This document shows positions 1 through 6,687 of a stretch of 7,454 nucleotides of DNA, in pieces. The number at the start of each line of letters is the position of its first letter. Position 1 is the first letter of the stretch. The stretch covers positions 1 to 7,454 of the forward strand of contig JAGLTZ010000133.1 in assembly GCA_023135015.1 (NCBI GenBank), given 5' to 3'. The notes under the pieces were generated by a model that saw nothing but the letters and a program-made list of their open reading frames with translations, made no database searches and had not been told where the DNA came from. A program made the translations under genes and the position numbers. The stretch is from Candidatus Latescibacterota bacterium (GTDB lineage: Bacteria > Blakebacterota > Blakebacteria > Blakebacterales > Blakebacteraceae).

Positions 1-416
1 TTTACCGAAAGAAGAGCCAAACCTGTGAAAGGATCGGCTCCCAGCAGGACTGCAGGCATCCTGCGGTTGCCGATCTGTACCTCGATTGAATCGGAGCCGG
101 CAACCACGGCGAGGGCTGTAAGGACCCTGTTTGCAACTCCGAAGCGGACTCCGGAGCCGATATTGATTACATCAATCTCTCGTCCAGGACCCCTGCCCGC
201 ACGCTTTGTCAAGCTGCCAATCTGTATCCGCATATGGGCCAGTACACGAACCGCGCTCTGCTGTCCCTTGGCAAGGAGTGCTTCGAATGGAATAGGCGCC
301 CTGGTCGGGTCTGGAGTGGACGTCTGGGCAAGCGCGGTGTCGGGGATGGACAGGAGAAGCGCCGAAAGAATCAACAGGCTGCCGGGAATTATCCGGGAGT
401 ATTGATGGACATACAT
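1..416 (-). CDS. Exported HtrA/trypsin-fold protein, probable pseudoprotease (3' end cut by window edge)
   Basis: 138 complete codons are visible before the window edge. Residues 1-30 look like a Sec signal peptide: a short N-region, a hydrophobic core (SLLILSALLLSI) and an ALA-Q cleavage site after residue 30. From about residue 53 the sequence follows the first half of the HtrA/DegP trypsin-like domain: SAVRV, then GSG at 87-89, then VLTALAVVAGSDSIEVQIG, then GADPFTGLALLSV. HtrA proteases normally have TNxHVV and a TDLAVL-type motif there. In this protein the catalytic His position is Ala103 and the catalytic Asp position is Gly132. The serine region and any PDZ domain lie outside the window. 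The gene starts 19 bases after the anti-sigma stop and is probably co-expressed with it. The start is ambiguous: ATG at 416 is chosen because it gives a normal signal peptide, but an in-frame GTG sits at 425 and no strong Shine-Dalgarno is visible. Fold call from remembered family motifs; moderately sure. Confidence 0.72.
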   Translation of the reverse strand, partial: MYVHQYSRIIPGSLLILSALLLSIPDTALAQTSTPDPTRAPIPFEALLAKGQQSAVRVLAHMRIQIGSLTKRAGRGPGREIDVINIGSGVRFGVANRVLTALAVVAGSDSIEVQIGNRRMPAVLLGADPFTGLALLSV

Positions 417-435
417 ATAAGGCACGATTCTATCG

Positions 436-984
436 TTAGAAGCGCACCGCACGAGCGCCCCGGATCCTTGAGGGCTCCCTTATGGTTGATGTATCCCCTG
501 CTGCTGCCTGCTGGTCGAAGAGGCTCGGAACGTTTTCTTCCCCGACTTGTGCGGGGAGGACATATCTCTCCCAGCGTGGATTCTGGGTAACCTGCATTTC
601 GGAGGAACCGGCAGCATGCTGATCGAGGGATGCATCCTCAGGCCCACTTCCCACACTTACAAGGACCAGAACTACCGCGGCCGCAGCGGCCGAAGCGAGG
701 AACGGGATAGGACGCAGGACAGGCGCGTCTGCCTGGCGCTGTGCAAGGCGCCGGACAGCCCGTTTGACCGACCACGCCAGCTCCGGGGCTGCTTCGATTC
801 CTCCCAGCCCATACAGATCGGCTATCAGCGTTTTCATCTCTTCCAGGCGCTGCAGACATTCAGGACACTGATCCAGATGCGCCGCAATCTCCTGCTCGAC
901 TGATGCCGGCAGGGAGCGATCCAGGTAGGCTGAGAACGATTCAGCCACAAGTTCGCAGAATGTGGATGATCTACGTACTTTCAT
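436..984 (-). CDS. Zinc-binding transmembrane anti-sigma factor for the adjacent ECF sigma factor
   Basis: This 182-residue protein has the architecture of ZAS/zf-HC2 anti-sigma factors. The cytoplasmic N-terminal domain carries Cys10 and the signature His36-x3-Cys40-x2-Cys43 (AHLDQCPEC), which in this family hold zinc and wrap around the sigma factor. A basic stretch (RRLAQRQ, about 78-84) precedes one hydrophobic segment at about 93-111, predicted to span the inner membrane. About 70 C-terminal residues would be periplasmic and match no domain I recognise. The ATG overlaps the end of the sigma gene by 14 bases, the classic sigma/anti-sigma arrangement that couples their translation. Expected role: hold the sigma factor inactive at the membrane until an envelope signal triggers release. 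The signal and the releasing protease cannot be identified here; the next gene is HtrA-like but seems catalytically dead. Confidence 0.9.
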   Translation of the reverse strand: MKVRRSSTFCELVAESFSAYLDRSLPASVEQEIAAHLDQCPECLQRLEEMKTLIADLYGLGGIEAAPELAWSVKRAVRRLAQRQADAPVLRPIPFLASAAAAAVVLVLVSVGSGPEDASLDQHAAGSSEMQVTQNPRWERYVLPAQVGEENVPSLFDQQAAAGDTSTIREPSRIRGARAVRF

Positions 985-1585
985 GCCACTTTCCCAATTT
1001 CTCCTGCAGAATCAATCTACCTCTATTCAGTCGCGATTTTACCGTGCCGACAGGAACCTGGACTATACCTGCGATTTCCTCGTATGTCATCCCCTGGATA
1101 TCCCTTAGAATTACCACCTCACGGTATCGGTCCGGGAGCTTATGCACCTCCTTTGTGAGTTCTTCAATAGCCACCCGGTTCTCAACAATCAAGTCGGGGC
1201 CGATTCCGGCGTCAGGGAGCTCGATAGCCGCCTCCTCCTCATTGCGGGAGGGACCGATCCGCAGCATCCGCCACCTCTTGCGCCTGCGCCACTCACTCCT
1301 GGCCAGATTCCCCGCGATTGTATAGATCCATGTAGAGAATGATGCGATGTTCTTGAACTCGGCTCGTTTTCGCCATACTCGAAGGAAGGTTTCCTGAAGT
1401 AGGTCCTCAGCCGTATCTGAATCCTTGAGGAACCGTATCAGGTAGCCGTACAGACGGTCGTAGTAACGATCCACCAACAGGTCGAATGCAACAAGGTTGC
1501 CCTCCAGGCTGCTGGAGAGAAGAGCCTCATCCGACATACGGGGCAGATCTACCTGCTCGATATCTTTTTTCGTCAAAACCGACAT
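971..1585 (-). CDS. ECF-family RNA polymerase sigma factor (RpoE-like)
   Basis: 204 residues, the usual size of group 4 (extracytoplasmic function) sigma factors. Sigma region 2 covers about residues 34-103, including the core-binding and -10 recognition helices (DTAEDLLQETFLRVWRK, then FSTWIYTIAGNLARSEWRR). An acidic linker (about 112-140) follows. Region 4 covers about 146-196, with LPDRYREVVILRD leading into the helix-turn-helix YEEIAGIVQVPVGTVKSRLNRGR that reads -35 elements. No region 1.1 or 3 is present, as expected for ECF. The ATG at 1585 is preceded by GTGAGGG with 4 bases between; an internal ATG (Met17) is possible but has no comparable support. It lies 13 bases after lnt and overlaps the anti-sigma gene by 14 bases. 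A candidate ECF promoter in the tail of lnt may drive it. Role inferred: envelope-stress transcription; the regulon is unknown. Confidence 0.95.
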   Translation of the reverse strand: MSVLTKKDIEQVDLPRMSDEALLSSSLEGNLVAFDLLVDRYYDRLYGYLIRFLKDSDTAEDLLQETFLRVWRKRAEFKNIASFSTWIYTIAGNLARSEWRRRKRWRMLRIGPSRNEEEAAIELPDAGIGPDLIVENRVAIEELTKEVHKLPDRYREVVILRDIQGMTYEEIAGIVQVPVGTVKSRLNRGRLILQEKLGKWHEST

Positions 1586-1589
1586 ACGG

Positions 1590-1596
1590 CCCTCAC
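1590..1596 (-). promoter_or_regulatory. Ribosome binding site of the ECF sigma gene
   Basis: GTGAGGG on the minus strand, 4 bases before the ATG at 1585. It partly occupies the 13-base gap after the lnt stop codon and supports the first ATG of the sigma gene over the internal one at Met17. Confidence 0.6.
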
Positions 1597-1598
1597 TT

Positions 1599-3242
1599 CT
1601 ATTCTGTTTTTAGGACCGCCCTCCCCTTTTTTGGTTCCATGAAAAGAAAGAGACCTACGACAGCCACCAAAAGCGTAATCACCGGCAGCCAGTCACCGGT
1701 CCTTGCAAAGAAGGTCATTCCGCTCTCCGGCCACACACGGCCCGCAACCGCGCACTTCGTGTACAGAGGGGTAGCCATATGTATTCGGCCCCACCGGTCG
1801 ATCAGGGCAGTCACCCCGCTATTGGCCACTCTGATCACCGGCCGGCGGAATTCCACCGCACGGAGTGTGGCAGCCTTCGTATGCTGGTAAGGTCCTGTGG
1901 TGCGTCCGAACCATGCGTCATTGGTTATAACGGCCAGCACCCGTGCACCGTCTACCACTTCGGGCCTCACCAGCCGGGAAAAGACGCTCTCATAGCAGAT
2001 CAGCAGACCGATCGGCGGCACATCAGGCGTCCTGGGTGTTCCTCCCAGCAAGGGGGCCCCCTCCCCCATGCTGAAATCGGACCACCCCATGCTCCAGCCG
2101 GCCATGAACCCCAGGACTTTCTGGTATGGTACCCGCTCCCCGAAAGGTACGAGCAGCCGTTTGGCGTATATCTCGCTGCCGGAAGAAAGATATCTGTTGC
2201 TCACCATGAAGGCGGCATTGTAGTGCTTGAATCTCCCATCCTTGTGGATGGCCGCAAAGGCACCGGTCATAATCGGCACTCTTATCTCTTTTTGAAGATC
2301 CTGCACGGACTGCCGCGACCTCCATGATCGGTTCAGATATTGCACCACCGCCGTTTCGGGCCATACGATCAGGTCGATATTCCCTCCAGTTTCAGCGATT
2401 GCGGCACGGGTGAGCCTGCCGTAGAGGTAGAAGTTATACTGGAGCATCTGAGGGGCGAGTTTCACATCAGGCCTCACACTGCCCTGTATGGCGGCCACAC
2501 GCAGAGGCCTGCCCCCTTCTTCAATCCATGGCGGGATCTCCGCTACGGTCAGCTCACCGCCGAGTCTGGTGAAACGTTCCGATTCGTCTGCCCCACCGGC
2601 TATCAGGACAATCCGGCCGTAAAGCAGGACAATCAAGGCCAGGCCTGCCGCCGGACCAAAGACCTTTGCTATCGAGAAAGGTTTTATCTCAACTTTATCT
2701 TTAGATAAACGGCGTAAGCCACTGTAGACCAAGCTATTAATAGCTGCCACCCAAAGATCCAACCCCCATGCGCCGGATATTGCTGCAAGCTGAATGGCTG
2801 CCGGTGTGTAAGTCTGGGTTAGCGACAGCGACAGCCATGGGCAACCCATTTCCCCGAGGCTCTTCAGGTAGAGGAAACCTGTCCATACGAATGGGAAGAA
2901 CCAGGCCCTGCGCTCTTGCCGTATCCGGCACAGAAGCCATGTGAAGAGTCCATCCACCACACCGAGGTAGACCAGAGCGCCGAGGAAGGACCCGACATGG
3001 TTTGCAGCCAACCAGTACAGCCCTAAGGCGTTGACGAGTATGCCCCATGACAGTCCGTACCCGAATGCTCTCCTTCCCCTTAAACCTTCAATGCCGATAA
3101 GGAAGGGAACCAGCGCGATGTATGCCAGCCAGCCGGTCGGGAATGGCGGCTGGGCTATTGTCACCAGAACTGCAGAAGCAAGCAGATAACGAAATCTTGA
3201 TAGAGGCTCTATATCACGGTCCGTCACCGCGTATGCGCTCAT
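1599..3242 (-). CDS. lnt: Apolipoprotein N-acyltransferase
   Basis: Lnt transfers a fatty acyl chain from phospholipid to the N-terminal diacylglyceryl-cysteine of lipoproteins, the last maturation step in the inner membrane of diderm bacteria. The 547-residue product has the expected plan: several hydrophobic segments in the first 215 residues, a periplasmic nitrilase-like domain at about 246-505, and a final membrane helix at about 518-535. The catalytic Glu-Lys-Cys triad is present: Glu296 in WPE, Lys361 in KRLLVPFGE, Cys416 in LICYE. Other family hallmarks are CPW at 134-136 and the block WFGRTTGPYQHTKAATLRAVEFRRPVIRVANSG, given here only as a landmark, at about 444-476. The ATG is supported by GGAGG at 3252-3248. 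The gene overlaps the epimerase gene by 29 bases. The tail appears to contain a promoter for the sigma gene. Somewhat longer than the E. coli protein (about 512 residues); all key residues look intact. Confidence 0.96.
   Translation of the reverse strand: MSAYAVTDRDIEPLSRFRYLLASAVLVTIAQPPFPTGWLAYIALVPFLIGIEGLRGRRAFGYGLSWGILVNALGLYWLAANHVGSFLGALVYLGVVDGLFTWLLCRIRQERRAWFFPFVWTGFLYLKSLGEMGCPWLSLSLTQTYTPAAIQLAAISGAWGLDLWVAAINSLVYSGLRRLSKDKVEIKPFSIAKVFGPAAGLALIVLLYGRIVLIAGGADESERFTRLGGELTVAEIPPWIEEGGRPLRVAAIQGSVRPDVKLAPQMLQYNFYLYGRLTRAAIAETGGNIDLIVWPETAVVQYLNRSWRSRQSVQDLQKEIRVPIMTGAFAAIHKDGRFKHYNAAFMVSNRYLSSGSEIYAKRLLVPFGERVPYQKVLGFMAGWSMGWSDFSMGEGAPLLGGTPRTPDVPPIGLLICYESVFSRLVRPEVVDGARVLAVITNDAWFGRTTGPYQHTKAATLRAVEFRRPVIRVANSGVTALIDRWGRIHMATPLYTKCAVAGRVWPESGMTFFARTGDWLPVITLLVAVVGLFLFMEPKKGRAVLKTE
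1610..1638 (-). promoter_or_regulatory. Candidate ECF-sigma promoter in the 3' end of lnt, upstream of the sigma gene
   Basis: Reading the minus strand, GGAACC (1638-1633) is followed after 17 bases by TCCTAA (1615-1610). The E. coli sigma-E type promoter has GGAACTT and a TCTAA/TCAAA-like -10 with GGAAC about 18 bases from the -10 TC; the spacing here is the same (GGAAC-N18-TCCTAA). Transcription would begin around 1604-1602, giving an untranslated leader of about 18 bases that contains the GTGAGGG ribosome site of the sigma gene. This arrangement fits autoregulation. It is a motif match by eye and overlaps coding sequence of lnt, so chance is possible. Confidence 0.4.
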
Positions 3243-4197
3243 CGGGTCCTCCGATCTCCGCCGCCCTCCGGAAATAGCGGACAGTGCGTTTGAGCCCCTC
3301 TTCGAGCGGGACCTGCAAACGCCAACCCCAGGTCTCCCAGGCCCTCACAGGGTCGATCACCGACCGGCTCTGTTCCCCCGGCTTAGCGGGACCGTGGTTT
3401 TCAGCGCCCCCCCATCCGACAGCCTCGACCAGCCCGTGGTAGATATCCAGAACCGTGCTCTCCTTCCCAGAGCCGATGTTTACAACTATGGTTTCGGGTC
3501 CATCGAGTGCGGCAAGGTTGGCGGCGACAACATCTCCCACGTAGATGTAATCCCTGGTCTGCAGGCCGTCTCCGTTGATAGTGGGTTCAGTCGTGTTCAG
3601 CAGTTGGTGGGTGAAAATCGCCACGACCCCTGCCTCGCCGAAGGGATTCTGGCGTGGCCCGTAGACATTCGCATATCTGAGGGCTGCGAAACCTATCCCA
3701 TGCACCTCATGGTAGGCACGCAGGTACTTCTCAACTGATACCTTGGCCACTCCGTACGGGCTGACCGGATCGGTAGGGTGGGTTTCATCTGCCGGGAACC
3801 GCTCCTGCTCGCCGTATACTGCCCCCCCCGTCGAGGCGAAGATCATTCGTCCGACACCATACCTAACGCAGGCATCCAACACGACCAGCGACCCGAGTAT
3901 GTTCACGTATGCATCAAAGCGGGGATCGGCAACCGAGCGCCTGATATCCATCTGTGCGGCATGGTGGTTGACTACATCCGGCTTGAACTCGCCCAATACC
4001 CTATTCACCAGCTCCTCATCCCTTATATCACCTTCATAGAAGGCAACGCCGGGGGGCAGCAGATTTCTGTCACCTGTGCTTAGGTCGTCCAATACCGCAA
4101 CCTCATGACCATGCTGCAGGTAGGCGTCAGCCACGTGCGAGCCGATAAAACCCGCTCCGCCCGTTACAAGGATCCTTCTAGGCTCACCTGCGCTCAT
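3214..4197 (-). CDS. galE: NAD-dependent sugar-nucleotide epimerase, UDP-glucose 4-epimerase (GalE)-like
   Basis: 327 residues from the chosen start; an extended short-chain dehydrogenase/reductase. The N-terminal Rossmann motif GGAGFIGSH (Gly13, Gly16 and Gly19 forming GxxGxxG) binds NAD. DDLSTG follows strand 2. The catalytic set is Ser122 or Thr123 in ASTGGAVYG plus Tyr148 and Lys152 in SPYGVAKVSVEKY. NHHAAQ, RYANVYGPRQNP and GDGLQTRDYIYVGDV are typical GalE-type blocks; the latter part binds the nucleotide sugar. The likely reaction is UDP-glucose/UDP-galactose (or N-acetyl form) interconversion for surface polysaccharide, but substrate cannot be fixed by eye, so the symbol is a best guess. 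ATG at 4197 is preferred over an upstream TTG at 4221 because AGGAGA lies 6 bases before it. The gene overlaps the lipoprotein gene by 14 bases and lnt by 29. It contains G runs of 8 and 7. Confidence 0.93.
   Translation of the reverse strand: MSAGEPRRILVTGGAGFIGSHVADAYLQHGHEVAVLDDLSTGDRNLLPPGVAFYEGDIRDEELVNRVLGEFKPDVVNHHAAQMDIRRSVADPRFDAYVNILGSLVVLDACVRYGVGRMIFASTGGAVYGEQERFPADETHPTDPVSPYGVAKVSVEKYLRAYHEVHGIGFAALRYANVYGPRQNPFGEAGVVAIFTHQLLNTTEPTINGDGLQTRDYIYVGDVVAANLAALDGPETIVVNIGSGKESTVLDIYHGLVEAVGWGGAENHGPAKPGEQSRSVIDPVRAWETWGWRLQVPLEEGLKRTVRYFRRAAEIGGPDERIRGDGP
3248..3252 (-). promoter_or_regulatory. Ribosome binding site of lnt
   Basis: GGAGG on the minus strand, 5 bases before the lnt ATG at 3242, lying inside the last codons of the epimerase gene. 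It supports the start that creates the 29-base overlap. Confidence 0.7.
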
Positions 4198-5383
4198 CAA
4201 TTTTCTCCTGGATCGAGGCAATATAGCTTTGCGCCAGGGGTCCTGTCCGGAATGTCCGGATCATGACATCAAGTTGTCGTAAGAGGGTTTCCTTTGGTTC
4301 GTTGGGATAGAATACCGCTCCATCCAGCCACCAGAGACGCCCGGTTTCGGAATCAATAAAGCAGTAGGCAACCATCGGTCCACCAGAGAAAGGCTCATCA
4401 ATGTGCCAACGACCGTATTGACGTATTGCCCAGCGACCGTTGAATTCTACAATTGTGCTGGTTGTTGCCGACCGAAGAACAAAATCATCATCGAAGTAAT
4501 TACGGGTGATTTCGTCTCTGAAATCCCACGACTGCTGAGCCAGCCTTCGGATCTCAACGGGATCCGGATCCTCGCCGCGCTCAATGACCTGGCCGAGTTC
4601 CTCCAGGCGATACGCCCAGCTCAATCCCCGTTCCTCCAGATCCTCAAGTGGAACCCAGTATGCAAAGAACCATCTCTCAGGTCCGTATTTAATCATACGG
4701 ATCAAGGATTCGCGCGCGTAGGTCGTAACCATCCTGAAACCCCACGGTACACGCATCGTGAACTGGTAATTGCTCAGGAGCGTATCCTCCAGAGCGTACT
4801 GCTCGTCCTGCCTGTAGATCAGGTCTGCTATACGTTCATTAAGCCTCTCCTCCATGAGCCTGTAGAGGGTTTCACTGTGCGTCCCAATGTATTCAAGCAG
4901 GCGCTCTCTGGTGTCGGCTGTGATTATCAGAAAGAGCTGCTTCCTGGTATATGGATCCTCCTGCACCACGTGCAGAGCCCGCTTGTTCTCATATATCCAC
5001 TGGCGCACTTCGGGTGAAAGCAGTGCCCGGACCTTCTCTGCGGTCGGGGTGAGATCTTCAAGGGGGGCACATATCACCAGGTTCTTGAATCGTGGAAGGA
5101 ATTTCCAGGCATCGGGCTCCAGATGGCGCATCCGGAAAATGAGTTCCGGCCTCGGCGTATAGACCTCCCTGCGGAAAACCTTTTCAAGCTCGGGACCGTA
5201 AATAGACCAGTTCTGCTCATCCGAATACACCATGATCTGGTTCCGATCCCCTATCGCCTCCCTGACCTTTCGCTCACAGCCTGGCAGGAGCACCATCACC
5301 GCAGCCACCGCCAGCACTGCCGTGCCTGTTGCAGATAGGGTTGTTTTCACTCCTGGTTTGCCTTTCATATTACTTTTAATCAC
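4184..5383 (-). CDS. DUF4837-like predicted lipoprotein of unknown function
   Basis: 399 residues from a GTG start. A hydrophobic stretch at about 21-34 ends in LLPGC, a lipobox-like site with Cys36 as the lipidated residue (Pro at -2 is uncommon). The mature part resembles, from memory, DUF4837 proteins of Bacteroidota: the opening block NQIMVYSDEQNWSIYGPELEKV (only partly quoted; about 48-69), a lipoprotein-sized central helical region, and the closing block with GRWHI, GGPMVAY, WWLDGAVFYP and LLRQLDVMIRTF (about 324-378). No catalytic motif is recognisable and the family has no established function that I know. The GTG start overlaps the transporter stop as GTGA. Two internal starts are possible: ATG at 5368, and GTG at 5350, which would leave a textbook 24-residue lipoprotein signal. 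Neighbouring lnt supplies the final acylation step for such proteins. Tryptophan, tyrosine and arginine are conspicuous in 205-245. Confidence 0.75.
   Translation of the reverse strand: MIKSNMKGKPGVKTTLSATGTAVLAVAAVMVLLPGCERKVREAIGDRNQIMVYSDEQNWSIYGPELEKVFRREVYTPRPELIFRMRHLEPDAWKFLPRFKNLVICAPLEDLTPTAEKVRALLSPEVRQWIYENKRALHVVQEDPYTRKQLFLIITADTRERLLEYIGTHSETLYRLMEERLNERIADLIYRQDEQYALEDTLLSNYQFTMRVPWGFRMVTTYARESLIRMIKYGPERWFFAYWVPLEDLEERGLSWAYRLEELGQVIERGEDPDPVEIRRLAQQSWDFRDEITRNYFDDDFVLRSATTSTIVEFNGRWAIRQYGRWHIDEPFSGGPMVAYCFIDSETGRLWWLDGAVFYPNEPKETLLRQLDVMIRTFRTGPLAQSYIASIQEKIDERR
4204..4209 (-). promoter_or_regulatory. Ribosome binding site deciding the epimerase start
   Basis: AGGAGA on the minus strand, 6 bases before the ATG at 4197 and inside the end of the lipoprotein gene. 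The longer reading from TTG at 4221 would put this site inside the coding region and adds eight basic residues ahead of the Rossmann fold that family members do not need, so the ATG is favoured. Confidence 0.75.
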
Positions 5384-6687
5384 GCTTCCCCATTATTGCC
5401 GGGAGGTTTCGAACCTGTAGCTTCCCTGCCGGCTGCAACATCAAGCGTGCGTAGGATCAGCCAACCCACAACGAAAAACAGGCTGACGGACAAGACAGCC
5501 CAACGCTGGCTTCCGGTGAGAAGACTGACCAGCCCGAAAAGCAACGGTCCGAGAATTGCCGAGAACTTACCGCACAGGCCGTAGAAACCGTAGAATTCCG
5601 CTTCCTTACTGACTGGTGTAAATTCAGCCATCAGCGTTCTGCTGGCCGCCTGGCTCGATCCCATGGCAATGCCGGCAATAGCTCCAACTAGATAGAACGC
5701 GAGTGCGTCTCTGGCCAGAAAGGCACCCGCTGCCATAACTGTCCACAGCGCAAGGGTGAGTTCAACCGTCGGTTTTGCCCCCCACCGGTCGGTCAGCAGA
5801 CCCAATGCCCACGCCCCGGCAACTGCTGCGAACTGGATCACAGCGAAGAAGACGATTACCTGGAGGGCATTGAACCCCAGTGTCTCGGCCGCATAAATCC
5901 CGCCGAAAGCTATCACAGTGTTTATTCCATCGCTGTATATGAAGTAGGCCAGCAGGAAGTGGGCCGTGTGACGGTAATGATGAAGGTGTGAGATGGTATC
6001 GCGGACCCTGATCCACCCCTCCCTCCACGGGTTCCTGGCCATACTCACAAGCGGCGGCCGTTCTCGCACGTAGAGAAAGAAAGGAATGGAGAAGACAAGG
6101 AAGAAGAGAGCAGCTATCAGAAAGGCCGGTGCCAACTCTCCATGATCACCCAGTTCTGTGGCGCGCTTGGCGAATGGAAGGGCCAGGGTCAGCGTGATAA
6201 GTGCTCCTACATAGCCCCATGCAAAACCCATTCCGGAGACGTAACCACGCCGTTTTGGAGAGCTGATTTGCGGTAGGAAGGCATTGTAAAAAACCAGACC
6301 GCCCTGAAAACCGATGTTTCCGAGAGTGAAAAGTAACAGGCCCCACCATATCTGGCCGGGACCCACCGTCATCATGAGAGCGGTCGGGACAATGCAGAGG
6401 GCGGTGTATAGCCCGATGAAGAGCTTTTTGCACGAGGTTCCGTCGGCTATCGCACCCAGGTATGGACTGGTGATACCTACCAGCATCATCGACACGGCGT
6501 TGCCCAGACCCCACAGAAAGTCACCGACTTCGCTATCGCCCCACGGGAGTGCTATTGCCAAATCACCAACTACATATTCCCGGAAATAGATTGCATAGGC
6601 GACCGTAACCACCATTACGGTGAAGCTGGTATTTGCAAAATCAAAGAGGTACCAGCTCCATAGCTCGCGACGATCATTCTCTCTCAC
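5380..6687 (-). CDS. Major facilitator superfamily transporter, UMF1/Atg22-like family
   Basis: 435 residues, with about twelve hydrophobic segments and a basic central loop (about 208-240) dividing two six-helix halves, as in major facilitator transporters. Several blocks match the bacterial UMF1 group related to fungal Atg22 as I remember it: WSWYLFDFANTSF near the N-terminus, YNAFLPQISSPKRRGYVSGMG at about 134-153 (cited in part), and the second-half block from about 343 to 385 with SSQAASRTLMAEFTP, EFYGFYGL and GPLLFG. LLTDRWGAKP (298-306) is the MFS loop 8-9 signature. Bacterial members mostly lack a proven substrate; Atg22 exports amino acids from the vacuole, so an efflux role is only a guess. 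The start is a GTG with GGAGGG at 6702-6697, and it overlaps the upstream stop by 4 bases (GTGA). The stop also overlaps the lipoprotein start by 4 bases. Confidence 0.9.
   Translation of the reverse strand: MRENDRRELWSWYLFDFANTSFTVMVVTVAYAIYFREYVVGDLAIALPWGDSEVGDFLWGLGNAVSMMLVGITSPYLGAIADGTSCKKLFIGLYTALCIVPTALMMTVGPGQIWWGLLLFTLGNIGFQGGLVFYNAFLPQISSPKRRGYVSGMGFAWGYVGALITLTLALPFAKRATELGDHGELAPAFLIAALFFLVFSIPFFLYVRERPPLVSMARNPWREGWIRVRDTISHLHHYRHTAHFLLAYFIYSDGINTVIAFGGIYAAETLGFNALQVIVFFAVIQFAAVAGAWALGLLTDRWGAKPTVELTLALWTVMAAGAFLARDALAFYLVGAIAGIAMGSSQAASRTLMAEFTPVSKEAEFYGFYGLCGKFSAILGPLLFGLVSLLTGSQRWAVLSVSLFFVVGWLILRTLDVAAGREATGSKPPGNNGEA

Noticed and set aside
539..557. Hairpin TCCCCG-N7-CGGGGA, considered as a terminator or attenuator
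   Set aside because: It lies in the middle of the anti-sigma coding region, is only 6 base pairs, and has no T run after it on the transcribed strand.
674..694. GC-rich repeat-like stretch around CGGCCGCAGCGGCCG
   Set aside because: It encodes the alanine-rich membrane helix of the anti-sigma factor, which accounts for the repeated GCG/GCC codons.
2694..2709. Palindrome TTTATCT-TT-AGATAAA in a locally AT-rich patch, considered as an operator
   Set aside because: It is inside lnt, where it encodes a Lys-rich cytoplasmic loop (LSKDKVEIK); lysine codons explain the composition and no start of a gene is near.
4198..4221. Longer epimerase start at TTG (4221)
   Set aside because: TTG is a rarer start and a good AGGAGA ribosome site lies exactly before the ATG at 4197, which also begins the family's usual N-terminus.
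4403..5017. A 204-codon plus-strand open frame
   Set aside because: It is antisense to the well-supported lipoprotein gene, has no recognisable domain, and its length is expected as a shadow in GC-rich DNA. The same applies to plus-strand frames at 25-405, 903-1325, 1486-1890, 1779-2327 and 6633-6989.
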